Source: Olleya sediminilitoris (GTDB lineage Bacteria; Bacteroidota; Bacteroidia; Flavobacteriales; Flavobacteriaceae). From it: 64,000 bases of DNA. The stretch spans positions 124,001 to 188,000 of the forward strand of contig NZ_JAEMEF010000005.1 of NCBI RefSeq assembly GCF_016785945.1. The letters are read 5' to 3'. A program made the translations under genes and the position numbers. Under the pieces are notes generated by a model. That model did no database searches, was not told the DNA's origin, and saw only the letters and a list, made by a program, of their open reading frames with translations. Below, piece by piece: positions 44,780 through 54,025 of this stretch; the stretch's first letter is position 1; every line of letters begins with the position of its first letter.

Positions 44780-46522
44780 TTATTTAGTTGTTTTTAAATA
44801 CAGCTCTTTGTAGTATCCATCAGTATTAATTAGCTGTTGATGTGTTCCTGATTGTACAATATTTCCGTCATCTAAAACTATTATTTTATCTGCATTTTTA
44901 GCAGAAGATATCCTATGGCTTACAATTAAAGTAGTTTTACCTTTAGTAATGGTTTTAAGATTGTTTAATATTTTTTCTTCAGTTTCTGTATCCACAGCAG
45001 ATAAACAATCATCAAAGAGCATGATTTGAGGCGTTTTAATTATTGCTCTTGCAATAGATACACGCTGTTTTTGTCCACCAGATAGCGTAATACCACGTTC
45101 GCCTAAAACAGTATTGTATTTGTTTTTAAACTTAACAATGTTTTTATGGACTTGTGCTAGTTTGGCAGCTTCTATCACTTCTTGATCCGTAGCATTTTCT
45201 TTACCAAACTTAATGTTGTTATTGATACTGTCGCTAAACAAAAAGGCATCTTGAGGGACGTAACCTGTAGCGTCGCGTAAACTATACAAGTTAAGTGATT
45301 CAATAGATTGGTGGTCTACTAAAATCTGTCCTTTATTGACGTCATATAACCTACCAACTAAATCTAAAATTGTAGATTTTCCAGATCCTGTTTTTCCTAT
45401 TATAGCTAATGTTTCGCCAGGATTAACCTTAAAGCTAATATCTTTTAATGCTTGAATGTTTGTGTCATCATAAGTAAAGGACACATTTTTAAATTCAATT
45501 TCGCCAATAATATCAGACGTATTAGGATTGTTGTTTTGTATTTCTGGTTCAGTTTTTAAAAACTCGTTAATTCTGTTTTGAGAGGCTTCAGCTTCTTGTA
45601 CAATTGAAGTTACCCAACCTACAGTTGCAACTGGCCAAGTTAACAGGTTAACATACATTATAAACTCTGAAATTGTACCTAGACTAATTTCACCATTCAT
45701 ATATTGTTTACCACCAATATAAATGACTAAAACATTACTAAGTCCGATTAATAATATCATCATCGGAAAAAACAAGGCTTGTATCCTAACTAAACTTAAC
45801 TGTTTTTGTTTACTGTCTTCAGATAATTTATCAAACTGCGATGAGGTTTGAGGTTCTATACCGTAAGCTTTAATCACTGAAATTCCGCTAAATGTCTCTT
45901 GAGAAAATGTAGATAATTTAGATAAATACTGTTGTACAATGGTACTACGTTTATGTATTTCAGAGCTAATTTTATAAATAATAATGGATAGTATCGGTAA
46001 AGGTATTATAGTATATAAAGTTAATGTTGGCGCTTGTTTAAACATAAAAATTAATGCAACAACAAATAAAGTAAGTGTGTTAATACTGTACATAATAGCA
46101 GGTCCAGTATACATACGTACTTTTGTAACGTCTTCGCTAATACGATTCATCAAATCACCAGTTCTATTCTTCTTATAAAAATTTAAAGACAATTTTTGGT
46201 ATTGCTGATAAATTTCATTTTTTAAATCAAACTCAATATAACGTGATACATTAATTATTGTTTGACGCATCCAAAAGGTTAATATTCCGGATAATATTGC
46301 CGAGCCAATTAAAAACATAATATATTTTAGTAATTTAGCTCTATAATTAACCACACTATTTTCAGGGTTTTGTAGCTGGTCATTGACCACGTCTATAATA
46401 GATCCAATAAATTTAGGAACAAAAACAGTAAATAATTTAGAAATTATAGTTATTAAAACACCAATTATAATTTGGGTTTTATACTTGTAAAAGTATTTGT
46501 TAAGATGTTGTAATTCTTTCAT
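44780..46522 (-). CDS. ABC exporter, fused membrane and ATPase domains (MsbA/LmrA-like)
   Basis: 580 residues: six membrane helices with exporter fold (residues about 20-310), then a nucleotide-binding domain with Walker A GKTGSGKST (about 370-378), Q-loop VPQDAFLF, signature LSGGQKQR (about 475-482) and H-loop VSHRISS. Walker B reads IMLFDDCLSAVD, with Asp in the position of the usual catalytic Glu. In heterodimeric exporters this marks the degenerate site; as a lone gene it is odd unless it pairs with a partner elsewhere. The substrate is unknown. Confidence 0.9.
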   Translation of the reverse strand: MKELQHLNKYFYKYKTQIIIGVLITIISKLFTVFVPKFIGSIIDVVNDQLQNPENSVVNYRAKLLKYIMFLIGSAILSGILTFWMRQTIINVSRYIEFDLKNEIYQQYQKLSLNFYKKNRTGDLMNRISEDVTKVRMYTGPAIMYSINTLTLFVVALIFMFKQAPTLTLYTIIPLPILSIIIYKISSEIHKRSTIVQQYLSKLSTFSQETFSGISVIKAYGIEPQTSSQFDKLSEDSKQKQLSLVRIQALFFPMMILLIGLSNVLVIYIGGKQYMNGEISLGTISEFIMYVNLLTWPVATVGWVTSIVQEAEASQNRINEFLKTEPEIQNNNPNTSDIIGEIEFKNVSFTYDDTNIQALKDISFKVNPGETLAIIGKTGSGKSTILDLVGRLYDVNKGQILVDHQSIESLNLYSLRDATGYVPQDAFLFSDSINNNIKFGKENATDQEVIEAAKLAQVHKNIVKFKNKYNTVLGERGITLSGGQKQRVSIARAIIKTPQIMLFDDCLSAVDTETEEKILNNLKTITKGKTTLIVSHRISSAKNADKIIVLDDGNIVQSGTHQQLINTDGYYKELYLKTTK

Positions 46523-46582
46523 TTAAATGAAAACGTAGGTTCGTATTTTTTTTAATAATTTCACATTTTAACGTGTAAATTA

Positions 46583-46613
46583 TTGTTTTAATGTTAATAA
46601 TAGAGTAATTTTG
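46583..46613 (+). promoter_or_regulatory. Bacteroidota-type promoter for leucine dehydrogenase
   Basis: TTG at 46583-46585, 20 bp, then TAATTTTG (46606-46613). Transcription would start near 46620, about 50 bp before the ATG at 46670. Confidence 0.6.
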
Positions 46614-46669
46614 TGCATTGATTTTATAAATAATGTAAAATCTATGTATTAAATTAAAATGTTTACTAA

Positions 46670-47773
46670 ATGGTTTCAGAATTAATCAATACCAATCAAT
46701 TATCAAAAGCAGATCCTGTTTTTGGGCAATTATCTTTTGATAATCACGAACAAGTCGTTTTTTGCAACGACAAAGATACAGGATTAAAAGCAATAATCGG
46801 AATTCATAACACAGTTTTAGGACCTGCTTTAGGAGGTACCAGAATGTGGCAATATGCCAATGAATGGGAAGCTGTAAATGATGTATTACGTTTATCTAGA
46901 GGTATGACTTTTAAGTCTGCTATTACAGGTTTAAACCTTGGTGGTGGAAAAGCGGTCATTATAGGTGATGCTAAAACACAAAAAACGCCAGAATTAATGA
47001 AGCGTTTTGGAGAGTTTGTACACAGTTTAAGTGGTAAGTACATTACTGCTGAAGATGTTGGTATGGAAACTGCTGACATGGATACAGTTAGAGAAGTGAC
47101 ACCTTATGTAACAGGTATATCTGAAGATAAAGGAGGAGCAGGTAACCCATCTCCAATCACAGCTTATGGTGTGTTTATGGGTATGAAAGCTGCTGCAAAA
47201 TATAAATTTGGAACAGATGTTTTAGAAGATAGAACAGTCATTGTTCAAGGTATTGGTCACGTTGGAGAATCACTTGTAGAGCATTTAACAAACGATGGAG
47301 CCAAAGTAATTATTGATGATATTAATCAAGAACGATTAGAAGCAATCAGTAAAAAATATGGTGCCTCTATTTACAAAGGAAATAACGTATATGCTGAAGC
47401 TGTAGATATATATGCACCTTGTGCTTTAGGAGCAACAATTAACGATACTACAATTAATACTATTCAAGCTAAAGTTATTGCTGGTGCTGCAAATAACCAA
47501 TTAGCAGATGAGTTGACTCATGGTCGTATCTTACAACAAAAAGGTATTGTTTACGCACCAGATTTTTTAATTAATGCTGGTGGAATTATTAATGTTTATG
47601 CCGAGTTAGAAAACTATGGTAAACAAGAAATAATGAGAAAAACTGAAAATATCTATAATACTACTTTAGAAATTTTAAGTAATGCTGAAACTAATGATAT
47701 AACAACGCATCAAGCAGCATTAAATATTGCTTTAGCAAGAATTGAAGCAAGAAAAAAAGAAAATCAACAATAG
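46670..47773 (+). CDS. Leucine/branched-chain amino acid dehydrogenase (Glu/Leu/Phe/Val dehydrogenase family)
   Basis: NAD-linked oxidative deamination of branched-chain amino acids. LGGTRMW (about 44-50) and LRLSRGMTFKSAITGLNLGGGKAVI contain the substrate-binding and catalytic lysines (LNLGGGKAV). DVGMETADM and GAGNPSPITAYGVF follow, then the Rossmann domain with VQGIGHVGESLVEHL (about 189-203). 367 residues, normal for leucine dehydrogenase. It is preceded by its own promoter and ends before the terminator at 47799. Confidence 0.93.
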   Translation: MVSELINTNQLSKADPVFGQLSFDNHEQVVFCNDKDTGLKAIIGIHNTVLGPALGGTRMWQYANEWEAVNDVLRLSRGMTFKSAITGLNLGGGKAVIIGDAKTQKTPELMKRFGEFVHSLSGKYITAEDVGMETADMDTVREVTPYVTGISEDKGGAGNPSPITAYGVFMGMKAAAKYKFGTDVLEDRTVIVQGIGHVGESLVEHLTNDGAKVIIDDINQERLEAISKKYGASIYKGNNVYAEAVDIYAPCALGATINDTTINTIQAKVIAGAANNQLADELTHGRILQQKGIVYAPDFLINAGGIINVYAELENYGKQEIMRKTENIYNTTLEILSNAETNDITTHQAALNIALARIEARKKENQQ

Positions 47774-47798
47774 ATATCATATAATATACTATTTTTGC

Positions 47799-47828
47799 AA
47801 GGCGAAAGTGAAAACTTTCGCCTTTTTA
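47799..47828 (+). terminator. Terminator after leucine dehydrogenase
   Basis: GGCGAAAGT pairs with ACTTTCGCC across a GAAA loop, then TTTTT. Confidence 0.9.
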
Positions 47829-47881
47829 ATTATTAAAAAAAAGTATTTCAAACTAATTGAAATTTAAAGTTCTTTGTAAGT

Positions 47882-48826
47882 ATGCTAAGTAGACGACATA
47901 TTCGTGTTAAAGTAATGCAGGTTTTATATGCATTTAATGGTACAGAAAGTGATGATTTTTCTAAAGACCAAAAATTTTTATTATACAGTATAGATAACAT
48001 GTATAATTTATATTTAACGATGTTTTCGTTAATTATAGAAGTAGGAAAGCGTTCTAAATCTCAATTAGAAACCATCCAAAAAAAGCATTTAGCAACTCCA
48101 GAAGAAAAAAATCCAAACAAAAAATTTGTAAATAATCAAGTTTTACAATTAATCACTAACAACGAAGCTTTAAAAAGCGAGTTTGAAGCTAAAAATATTA
48201 ACAATTGGCAGTTAGATAATGAGTATGTTGAGATTATCTATAAGGATATTTTAGCAAGTGATCTTTACAAAGAGTACATGTCTACTAAAACATCTACTTT
48301 TAAAGAAGACAAAAATTTTATTTTAGATGTCTTTAAAGAAATTATCGCACCAAACGATAAACTTTACGATTATATCGAAGACAAAAACCTAACTTGGTTA
48401 GATGACCTACCAACGGTTAATACAGCTATATTAAAGTTATTACGCAAAATTAAAGAAACGTCAGACGACCGTTTTTTAACGCCTAAACTATATAAAGATA
48501 TAGAGGATAAGCAATATGCTATTAATTTGTTTAAAAAAACATTGTTAAATCAGTCTAAACTTAGCGAAGAAATTGCAGGTAAGACTAAAAACTGGGATAC
48601 AGAGCGTATTGCAAGTTTAGATTTGGTGTTGCTAAAAATGGCCATTTGCGAGCTAACGAATTTTCCGTCAATACCAACTAAAGTAACCATTAACGAGTAT
48701 CTTGAAATATCAAAAGAGTACTCAACACCAAAAAGTAGCATCTTTATAAATGGTATTTTGGATAAACTGTTAAAAGAATACCAAGAGGACGGAAAGCTAA
48801 ATAAAGTTGGTCGAGGATTGATGTAG
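47882..48826 (+). CDS. nusB: Transcription antitermination factor NusB (long form)
   Basis: RNA-binding factor for rRNA antitermination. The N-terminus MLSRRHIRVKVMQVLYAFNG and the C-terminal half (WDTERIASLDLVLLKMAICEL, PTKVTINEYLEISKEYS, SIFINGILDKLL) are clearly NusB. At 314 residues it is over twice the length of E. coli NusB (139): about 130-150 extra residues lie between the N-terminal helix and the core, as in other Bacteroidota. It heads a nusB - DUF1573 - yajC row. Confidence 0.93.
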   Translation: MLSRRHIRVKVMQVLYAFNGTESDDFSKDQKFLLYSIDNMYNLYLTMFSLIIEVGKRSKSQLETIQKKHLATPEEKNPNKKFVNNQVLQLITNNEALKSEFEAKNINNWQLDNEYVEIIYKDILASDLYKEYMSTKTSTFKEDKNFILDVFKEIIAPNDKLYDYIEDKNLTWLDDLPTVNTAILKLLRKIKETSDDRFLTPKLYKDIEDKQYAINLFKKTLLNQSKLSEEIAGKTKNWDTERIASLDLVLLKMAICELTNFPSIPTKVTINEYLEISKEYSTPKSSIFINGILDKLLKEYQEDGKLNKVGRGLM

Positions 48827-48913
48827 TAAAAAAATATTATTATTTTTACAGTTCTAAATTTATAAAACTAGAAACTTTAAATGTTAAGGTTTCAACAAAA
48901 CTAAATACCTATT

Positions 48914-49411
48914 ATGAAAAAAGTATTGATTCTATTAAGCGCAGTATGCTTAATCAGCTTAACATCATGTAAGCAAAATGCAGCAGCTAAAATTGACGCA
49001 AGTAATGTAACTGCAGCAGCAGAGAGAGATGCAAAATCTGACAAATTACCTGTAATTACTTTTGATAAAAAAGAGCATGACTTTGGTCAAATAGTTTCTG
49101 GTACTCCTCAAGAAACAGTATTTACTTACACAAATACAGGTGAGGCACCATTAGTAATTACAGATATTAAAAGTACATGTGGTTGTACTGTACCAAAAGA
49201 TTGGTCAAGAGAGCCATTAGCAGTTGGAGCATCAGACAAATTTACTGTTAAATTTAACGGTAAAGGCGCTAACAAAACATCTAAAGTAATCAACATAACA
49301 GCTAACACAGCTTCAGGAAAAGAGTCTGTAAAGATTTCAGCTTTTATTACTCCAGACCCTAATGCAGCAGCAAAAGGAGCTAATACTAATTTAGGACCAG
49401 TTATTAAGTAA
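48914..49411 (+). CDS. DUF1573 lipoprotein
   Basis: 165 residues. Lipoprotein signal MKKVLILLSAVCLISLTSC with lipobox LTSC, cleaved before Cys19. The single DUF1573 domain (about 50-150) shows FDKKEHDFGQI, FTYTNTGEAPLVITDIKSTCGCTVP, a beta-sandwich with a conserved CGC. Its role is unknown. Its stop overlaps the yajC start by one base (TAATG), and it follows nusB at 87 bp. Confidence 0.9.
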   Translation: MKKVLILLSAVCLISLTSCKQNAAAKIDASNVTAAAERDAKSDKLPVITFDKKEHDFGQIVSGTPQETVFTYTNTGEAPLVITDIKSTCGCTVPKDWSREPLAVGASDKFTVKFNGKGANKTSKVINITANTASGKESVKISAFITPDPNAAAKGANTNLGPVIK

Positions 49412-49707
49412 TGGAAAGTATTAGCAGTTTTTTACCTATAATTGCCATGTTTGCTGTAGTGTATTTCTTTATGATTGCACCACAAATGAAACGTGCAAAA
49501 AAAGAAAAGCAATTTGCTGCAGATTTAAAACGTGGTGATAAAGTAATAACTAAAAGTGGTATGCATGGTAAAATTGCCGAGCTTAACGACAAAGACAATA
49601 GTTGTGTTATTGAAACCATGTCTGGAAAATTAAAATTTGATCGTTCAGCTATTTCAATGGAAATGAGCTCTGCGTTAAATAAACCAGCAACTAGCTTAAA
49701 AAAGTAA
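49411..49707 (+). CDS. yajC: Preprotein translocase accessory subunit YajC
   Basis: 98 residues: N-terminal membrane helix (FLPIIAMFAVVYFFMI, about 7-22), then PQMKRAKKEKQFAADLKRGDKVITKSGMHGKI, the YajC core. It works with SecDF. Coupled to the DUF1573 gene, followed by a strong terminator. Confidence 0.94.
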   Translation: MESISSFLPIIAMFAVVYFFMIAPQMKRAKKEKQFAADLKRGDKVITKSGMHGKIAELNDKDNSCVIETMSGKLKFDRSAISMEMSSALNKPATSLKK

Positions 49708-49728
49708 ATACATTTTACATTATATTAT

Positions 49729-49762
49729 AAAAAGGCGACCAATTAATTGGTCGCCTTTTTTT
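49729..49762 (+). terminator. Terminator after yajC
   Basis: AAAGGCGACCAATT pairs with AATTGGTCGCCTTT, followed by a T-run. Confidence 0.92.
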
Positions 49763-49939
49763 ATTCAACAGTTTTTGTATTTATCATATAATCCTTTATG
49801 GTCTATTATTAAGGGTTTGATTTTTTCTATTCGTTTTTGTTTAGTTTGCCTCTGTTAAGTAATTACAATATTCATGTTGTTTATAGATTTAAGTGTTTTA
49901 AAAGCTAATAGTTAACGTTAGCCTAAAAGCAAAACTGTC

Positions 49940-50221
49940 TCAAACTTTTTTAAGGATTTTTAAGTGTACGCTATTTATTCTTCTTTTTTGATTATATAGA
50001 GCTTTTTTTAAATAAGTATTTATAATATTTAAGTCTACATCATTAATGGATTTAAATCTTAATTGTCTAAGTAACTTGGTTTTTCCTTCTTGTGTATTAT
50101 ATAATAATCTATGCTTATCTTTTAATTCTGTTTTAATATTTTAAGTATTTATTAAATTTAGGACCTCTCTATAGACATGATTATTTTGGATATATTCTTC
50201 AACAGAAGATACTTTTTTCAT
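49940..50221 (-). pseudogene. Decayed YdhG/DUF1801-like gene
   Basis: Reading from ATG 50221 on the - strand gives 26 residues starting MKKVSSVEEYIQNN, then an in-frame TAA, then 66 more codons in the same frame ending TGA at 49940-49942. The N-terminus resembles the start of DUF1801/YdhG proteins (VEEYI). The downstream part (LKDKHRLLYNTQEGKTKLLR, then RFKSINDVDLNIINTYLKKA) resembles the family's C-terminal helices. The central beta region (about 40 residues with the conserved Trp-Gly segment) is missing. So one nonsense change plus an internal deletion are implied. The family match is from memory of the pattern, not a search. Confidence 0.55.
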
Positions 50222-50296
50222 TATATATTATTTAGAGCAATTTAAAAAACTACATTTTTTATCTCTATCTATTTCTATCTCTGACTAATATTTATT

Positions 50297-50321
50297 TTTA
50301 TTTAGATTAAATATAAATAAA
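50297..50321 (+). promoter_or_regulatory. Palindromic operator-like site upstream of the -33 box
   Basis: TTTATTTA-N9-TAAATAAA (perfect 8-bp arms), containing ATTTAG-A-TTAAAT (50300-50312). It lies 1 bp upstream of the -33 TTTG. Matching sites occur near the promoter at 59828. Confidence 0.5.
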
Positions 50322-50322
50322 C

Positions 50323-50353
50323 TTTGAAATTTTAGTTTTGAAGATTATATTTG
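50323..50353 (+). promoter_or_regulatory. Bacteroidota-type promoter of the TonB receptor gene
   Basis: TTTG (50323-50326), 19 bp, TATATTTG (50346-50353). Start of transcription near 50360, 25 bp before ATG 50385. Confidence 0.7.
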
Positions 50354-50356
50354 CGC

Positions 50357-50381
50357 TTTATTTAAAATCAATCTAAATAAT
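50357..50381 (+). promoter_or_regulatory. Second palindromic operator-like site over the start of transcription
   Basis: TTTATTTA-N9-TAAATAAT, the same arm and spacer geometry as 50297-50321, with the half-site CTAAAT. Together they bracket the promoter, as repressor pairs do. In AT-rich DNA such palindromes can arise by chance. Confidence 0.4.
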
Positions 50382-50384
50382 ATT

Positions 50385-52763
50385 ATGTTTAAGCAAATAA
50401 CTTTTATATTAATTATGGCAGTTCAGTTGTCATTTTCACAATCTAAAATAACTGGTACTGTTACTAATGAAGCAGATGAAATAATTCCGTATGCATCAAT
50501 CACCTTAGAAGGAACATATATAGGTGTATCAGCAGATGCTGATGGTTTTTTTATGTTCGAAGATCTTAAAAATGGGACTTACACTATTAAGGTGTCTTCA
50601 GTTGGTTACAAAATAGTAAATCAAGTTGTCAACTTAACTGAAAACGAAACAAAAACATTAACATTTAAACTTCAATTTGATGGTGATTTAGACGAAGTAG
50701 AAGTTTTTGGTAACCGTTTTAAGCATCCTGATAAAATTGAAGCTTTGACTAGATTACCATTAGCGCCTTATGAACAAATTCAAAGTATATCTATAATATC
50801 AGATAAATTGATAGAACAGCAAGGTAATTTAACAATTTCTGATGCAACCAAAAACGTTCCTGGTGTGTATACATTTGCTACCTATGGTAATAAAAGAGAA
50901 AGTATGTCTTCTCGAGGCTTTAGAGGAATTCCTGTTTTAAAAAACGGAGTTAGAGTGCATTCAGATTTTAGAGGTCAAGGTATTTTGACAGATATGCAAG
51001 GTGTAGATAATATACAGGTTTTAAAAGGTGCAGCATCAATTACGCAAGGTGTTGCAACCGATTTAGGAAGTCCAGGAGGTATTATAAATCTTGTTACTAA
51101 GACTCCTAAATATGAATTTGGTGGTAATGTATCTTTACGTGGTGGAAGCTTTGGTCAAGCTAGAACTACTTTTGATGTTTATGGTCCTTTGGCCAAAACT
51201 GAAACAACTGCTTTTAGATTAAATGGAGCTTTAGAGCGTGCCGATAGTTATAGAGATGGAATAAGTTCTGATCGATTTTACATCAACCCTTCTTTTCAAT
51301 GGAAAGCAGATGACAAAACAACTATAACTTTAGAATTAGATTATTTTGAAGATAGCCGAACTCCAGATTTAGGAACTGTAAACCTTGGTGAAAATGATCA
51401 GAATTTAATTTATGACTTACCATATGATCAGTTTTTAGGTTTTGAAGATGATAAAGCATTAACGACTAATACAACTTATGCTGTTAGATTTGATAGAGTA
51501 TTATCTGACAAATTAAGCTTAAAAGGAGCTTATTATAAATCTAATTTAGAGCTTGATGATAAAGGAGCTAGTTTAGGTGGTGTAGTTAGTGATGTAGATG
51601 GTAATTCAATTTATAATCAAAGATCAAGAGGGTATTCTCTGTCAACTAGAGAAGACAATAATAGTGTCATTCAATTTGACTTAATAGGTGATGAACTAAA
51701 AACAGGAAATATTTCACATACTTTTCAAGTAGGATTTGACTATCGCACCAATAATTATAATACAACTTCACAACGTGCAACTACTGTAGATACCATAGAT
51801 GTTTTTACTAGCAATACAAGTGTATTGCCTAGTGATATAGACTTTTCAGCAATTTCAATTCAATCAGCTAAATCAAAAGCGTTAGGATTTGTTGCTCAAG
51901 ATGTTGTAAAGTTTAACAAGTATTTAAAAGCCTTTTTTGGATTACGTTACAGTAAAACCAGAACAATCACAGAAACTGAAACAACTGAAAGTGATGCTTT
52001 TAATCCATTAGGTGGTATTATTGTTTCTCCAATAGAAAATGTAAATGTCTTTGCTTCTTATACCAATAGCTCCTATCCAAGAACAGCAACAAGATTAGAT
52101 GTTAATGGAAATGAGTTAGGTAATGAGCGTTACGACCAATTTGAAGCAGGTATTAAAACCAATTGGTTAAATAGCAGATTGCGTTTTAACTTAACTTACT
52201 TCAAAATAAATAATAAAGATATTAATCTACCGGTATATGATGTTAACTGGGAAGAAACAGGGTATTATGCTAAAGGAGGTAATGATGAAAGAAAAGGAAT
52301 AGAAGTAGAGCTTACAGGTCGTATTTTAGATAATTTAGAAGTCATTACTGGATATTCATACATTGTTGCACAGTACAAAGAACACACGTCATATGTATAT
52401 GGTTCAGCACCTTTAAACACACCTAAGCATACGTTTAATGTGTATGCTAATTATAGTTTTAAAGAAGAATTACAAGGTTTATCAGTTGGAGCAGGAGTCT
52501 ATTATACAGGAGAACGTCCAATTAATGACTGGAGTGCAGGAGCAGTAACACATGAAGGTATTGTACCAAATCAAGAACCATTTGATGTTGATACTAATAC
52601 CCAAGTTAATGCCCAATTAGCTTACAAAGTTGATAATCATTGGAATTTTAGAGTATTAGTTAATAATGTATTTGACTCTATAGGTTACAATGCCTATAGA
52701 ACAAGTTTTATTAATCAAACAGATCCAAGAAATTTTTCAGGAGTATTAACCTACAAATTTTAA
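50385..52763 (+). CDS. TonB-dependent siderophore receptor
   Basis: Outer-membrane gated barrel for ferric-siderophore uptake. 792 residues: signal peptide (ends about LSFSQ, 19), a carboxypeptidase-regulatory-like Ig domain (about 20-105: GTVTNEADEIIPYASITLEG, VSADADGFFMF), then a plug domain (about 115-250: SIISDKLIEQQG, NVPGVYTFATYG, SSRGFRGIPVLKNGVR, VLKGAASITQGV, GSPGGIINLVTKTP). The barrel ends in the C-terminal aromatic LTYKF. The RGF and GSPGGIIN motifs are of the TonB-siderophore subfamily. Monocistronic: own promoter, terminator at 52782. Confidence 0.94.
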   Translation: MFKQITFILIMAVQLSFSQSKITGTVTNEADEIIPYASITLEGTYIGVSADADGFFMFEDLKNGTYTIKVSSVGYKIVNQVVNLTENETKTLTFKLQFDGDLDEVEVFGNRFKHPDKIEALTRLPLAPYEQIQSISIISDKLIEQQGNLTISDATKNVPGVYTFATYGNKRESMSSRGFRGIPVLKNGVRVHSDFRGQGILTDMQGVDNIQVLKGAASITQGVATDLGSPGGIINLVTKTPKYEFGGNVSLRGGSFGQARTTFDVYGPLAKTETTAFRLNGALERADSYRDGISSDRFYINPSFQWKADDKTTITLELDYFEDSRTPDLGTVNLGENDQNLIYDLPYDQFLGFEDDKALTTNTTYAVRFDRVLSDKLSLKGAYYKSNLELDDKGASLGGVVSDVDGNSIYNQRSRGYSLSTREDNNSVIQFDLIGDELKTGNISHTFQVGFDYRTNNYNTTSQRATTVDTIDVFTSNTSVLPSDIDFSAISIQSAKSKALGFVAQDVVKFNKYLKAFFGLRYSKTRTITETETTESDAFNPLGGIIVSPIENVNVFASYTNSSYPRTATRLDVNGNELGNERYDQFEAGIKTNWLNSRLRFNLTYFKINNKDINLPVYDVNWEETGYYAKGGNDERKGIEVELTGRILDNLEVITGYSYIVAQYKEHTSYVYGSAPLNTPKHTFNVYANYSFKEELQGLSVGAGVYYTGERPINDWSAGAVTHEGIVPNQEPFDVDTNTQVNAQLAYKVDNHWNFRVLVNNVFDSIGYNAYRTSFINQTDPRNFSGVLTYKF

Positions 52764-52781
52764 CCCAAATCTACTTTGTTT

Positions 52782-52816
52782 AAAGCGTAACATTAAAAAA
52801 TGTTACGCTTTTTTTA
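52782..52816 (+). terminator. Terminator after the TonB receptor gene
   Basis: AAGCGTAACA pairs with TGTTACGCTT across TTAAAAAA, then a T-run. Confidence 0.92.
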
Positions 52817-52906
52817 TGTTTTAATTTTTTATTTAATTTTTTTTCAGGTCTAACTTATTAAAAATCAACTCCGAAAAAAAAGACGTCAAAAAACTGCACT
52901 TTTTTG

Positions 52907-52938
52907 TTTGTTATATATTAAAAGTTAGTATATCTTTG
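52907..52938 (+). promoter_or_regulatory. Promoter of the tRNA-Tyr gene
   Basis: TTTG (52907-52910), 20 bp, TATCTTTG (52931-52938); the tRNA begins 12 bp downstream. Confidence 0.7.
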
Positions 52939-52949
52939 CCGTCAGTTTT

Positions 52950-53031
<82 letters not shown>

Positions 53032-53041
53032 CATTATAACT

Positions 53042-53074
53042 AAAAAAGCCTTCTTATAATAAGAAGGCTTTTTT
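53042..53074. terminator. Terminator after tRNA-Tyr
   Basis: GCCTTCTT pairs with AAGAAGGC, flanked by A6 and T8; can serve the convergent - strand gene too. Confidence 0.9.
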
Positions 53075-53103
53075 TTATGCTTTATATTTTAATCTTTAAT
53101 GAC

Positions 53104-53475
53104 TTAGTAGTCCATTAAAGCTTTTTTGTAATATTTTAAATCTAAGATATTCATGCTGTTTTCTAGATTACCTATTAACGCAATTAAATATTTTAAACTC
53201 TCAACAGGATCCAATGTCGAAGCTTCAGTGGTGTCCACATCAATATCTTCATCTTCAATTGGACTATCTTCAGGAATAGGAATTAAAAAAGAGTCGTTAG
53301 CTTCAATATGCTCATAAGCATAACGTAAAACTTTAACAGCTAAAGGAACTTCTAATTCTAAAACATAAGTTCTTAATTGTTTGATGTCGTCAATTAAAGT
53401 ATCTGTATTAATACCTGTAGCGTCTAGGTTACTTTGGATACTGTCTATTAATTTAAGTGCTTTTTTATTTTCCAA
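53104..53475 (-). CDS. Small acidic protein, uncharacterised
   Basis: 123 residues, mostly helical: MENKKALKLIDSIQSNLDAT at the N-terminus and a second helical part LDPVESLKYLIALIGNLENSMN, with an acidic Pro/Asp-rich linker (IPEDSPIEDEDIDVDTTE) between. No signal or membrane segment. TTG start at 53475; an in-frame TAA lies four codons upstream and the only other codon candidates are non-canonical. I do not recognise the family; it faces tRNA-Tyr. Confidence 0.72.
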   Translation of the reverse strand: MENKKALKLIDSIQSNLDATGINTDTLIDDIKQLRTYVLELEVPLAVKVLRYAYEHIEANDSFLIPIPEDSPIEDEDIDVDTTEASTLDPVESLKYLIALIGNLENSMNILDLKYYKKALMDY

Positions 53476-53575
53476 GATGTAAAATTAAAATAAGGTTAGT
53501 TACTGTGTTTATGCAAATTTAATTTTTTCTTTCCTTACGGGAAATCAATTACAGATGTTTATTTTAAAATAAATA

Positions 53576-54025
53576 TTATTCCTGATGCTTTTTCCAGTAA
53601 GCTTTACCATAACCACAAAAAATCTCTTGACCAGATTTTATTTTTTTTGTTGCTTTAATGCAGACGTTTTGATTGTCATCTAAAGTGATTTCTGCATTGT
53701 TTTTAAACTTAGTATTGATGCTTCCTTTGGTGTCGTTAGCATATTTAGCAAAACAATCAGTATGCATACTATCCATTATAGTACCATTTAATAGATTAAT
53801 AAAATATCTGTCGTTATTTTGTTTAGCTCGTTTATGTGCTTCATTACTATCTAAAATTTCACCTTTAAAAAGCGTTATAATTTCATCTTTATAAATTTCA
53901 ATTGCAGTAAACAATCCATTACCAGCTTTAGGTATTTGTGAAGGTTGTACGTATAAGTAATCCGCTTCATCTGCATCAATTGTATTGTTTTGTGAACTCG
54001 TATTTTTGATGGAATTTAATTTAAT
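53576..54025 (-). CDS. SET-domain protein with unresolved start
   Basis: Probable lysine methyltransferase-type SET fold. The closest canonical start, TTG 53914, gives 112 residues and cuts the domain: the frame continues upstream to 54040 and encodes EADYLYVQPSQIPKAGNGLF, the first SET strands and the conserved GxG. Downstream are HTDCFAKYANDTKGS, NAEITLDDNQNVCIKATKKI and GQEIFCGYGKAYW, the SET post-core with catalytic Tyr. No ATG, GTG or TTG lies upstream of 53914 in frame; ATT at 54025 or 53980 are candidates. Either an unusual start codon is used or the gene has lost its start. The SET family in bacteria is uncommon. Confidence 0.7.
   Translation of the reverse strand: MKLNSIKNTSSQNNTIDADEADYLYVQPSQIPKAGNGLFTAIEIYKDEIITLFKGEILDSNEAHKRAKQNNDRYFINLLNGTIMDSMHTDCFAKYANDTKGSINTKFKNNAEITLDDNQNVCIKATKKIKSGQEIFCGYGKAYWKKHQE

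Larger units (their letters stand above)
49708..50384. other. 677-bp region between yajC and the TonB receptor gene
   Basis: Contains the yajC terminator (49729-49762), a decayed - strand gene (49940-50221), and the receptor's promoter with two palindromes (50297-50381). The part 49763-49939 shows nothing I can name. Confidence 0.8.
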
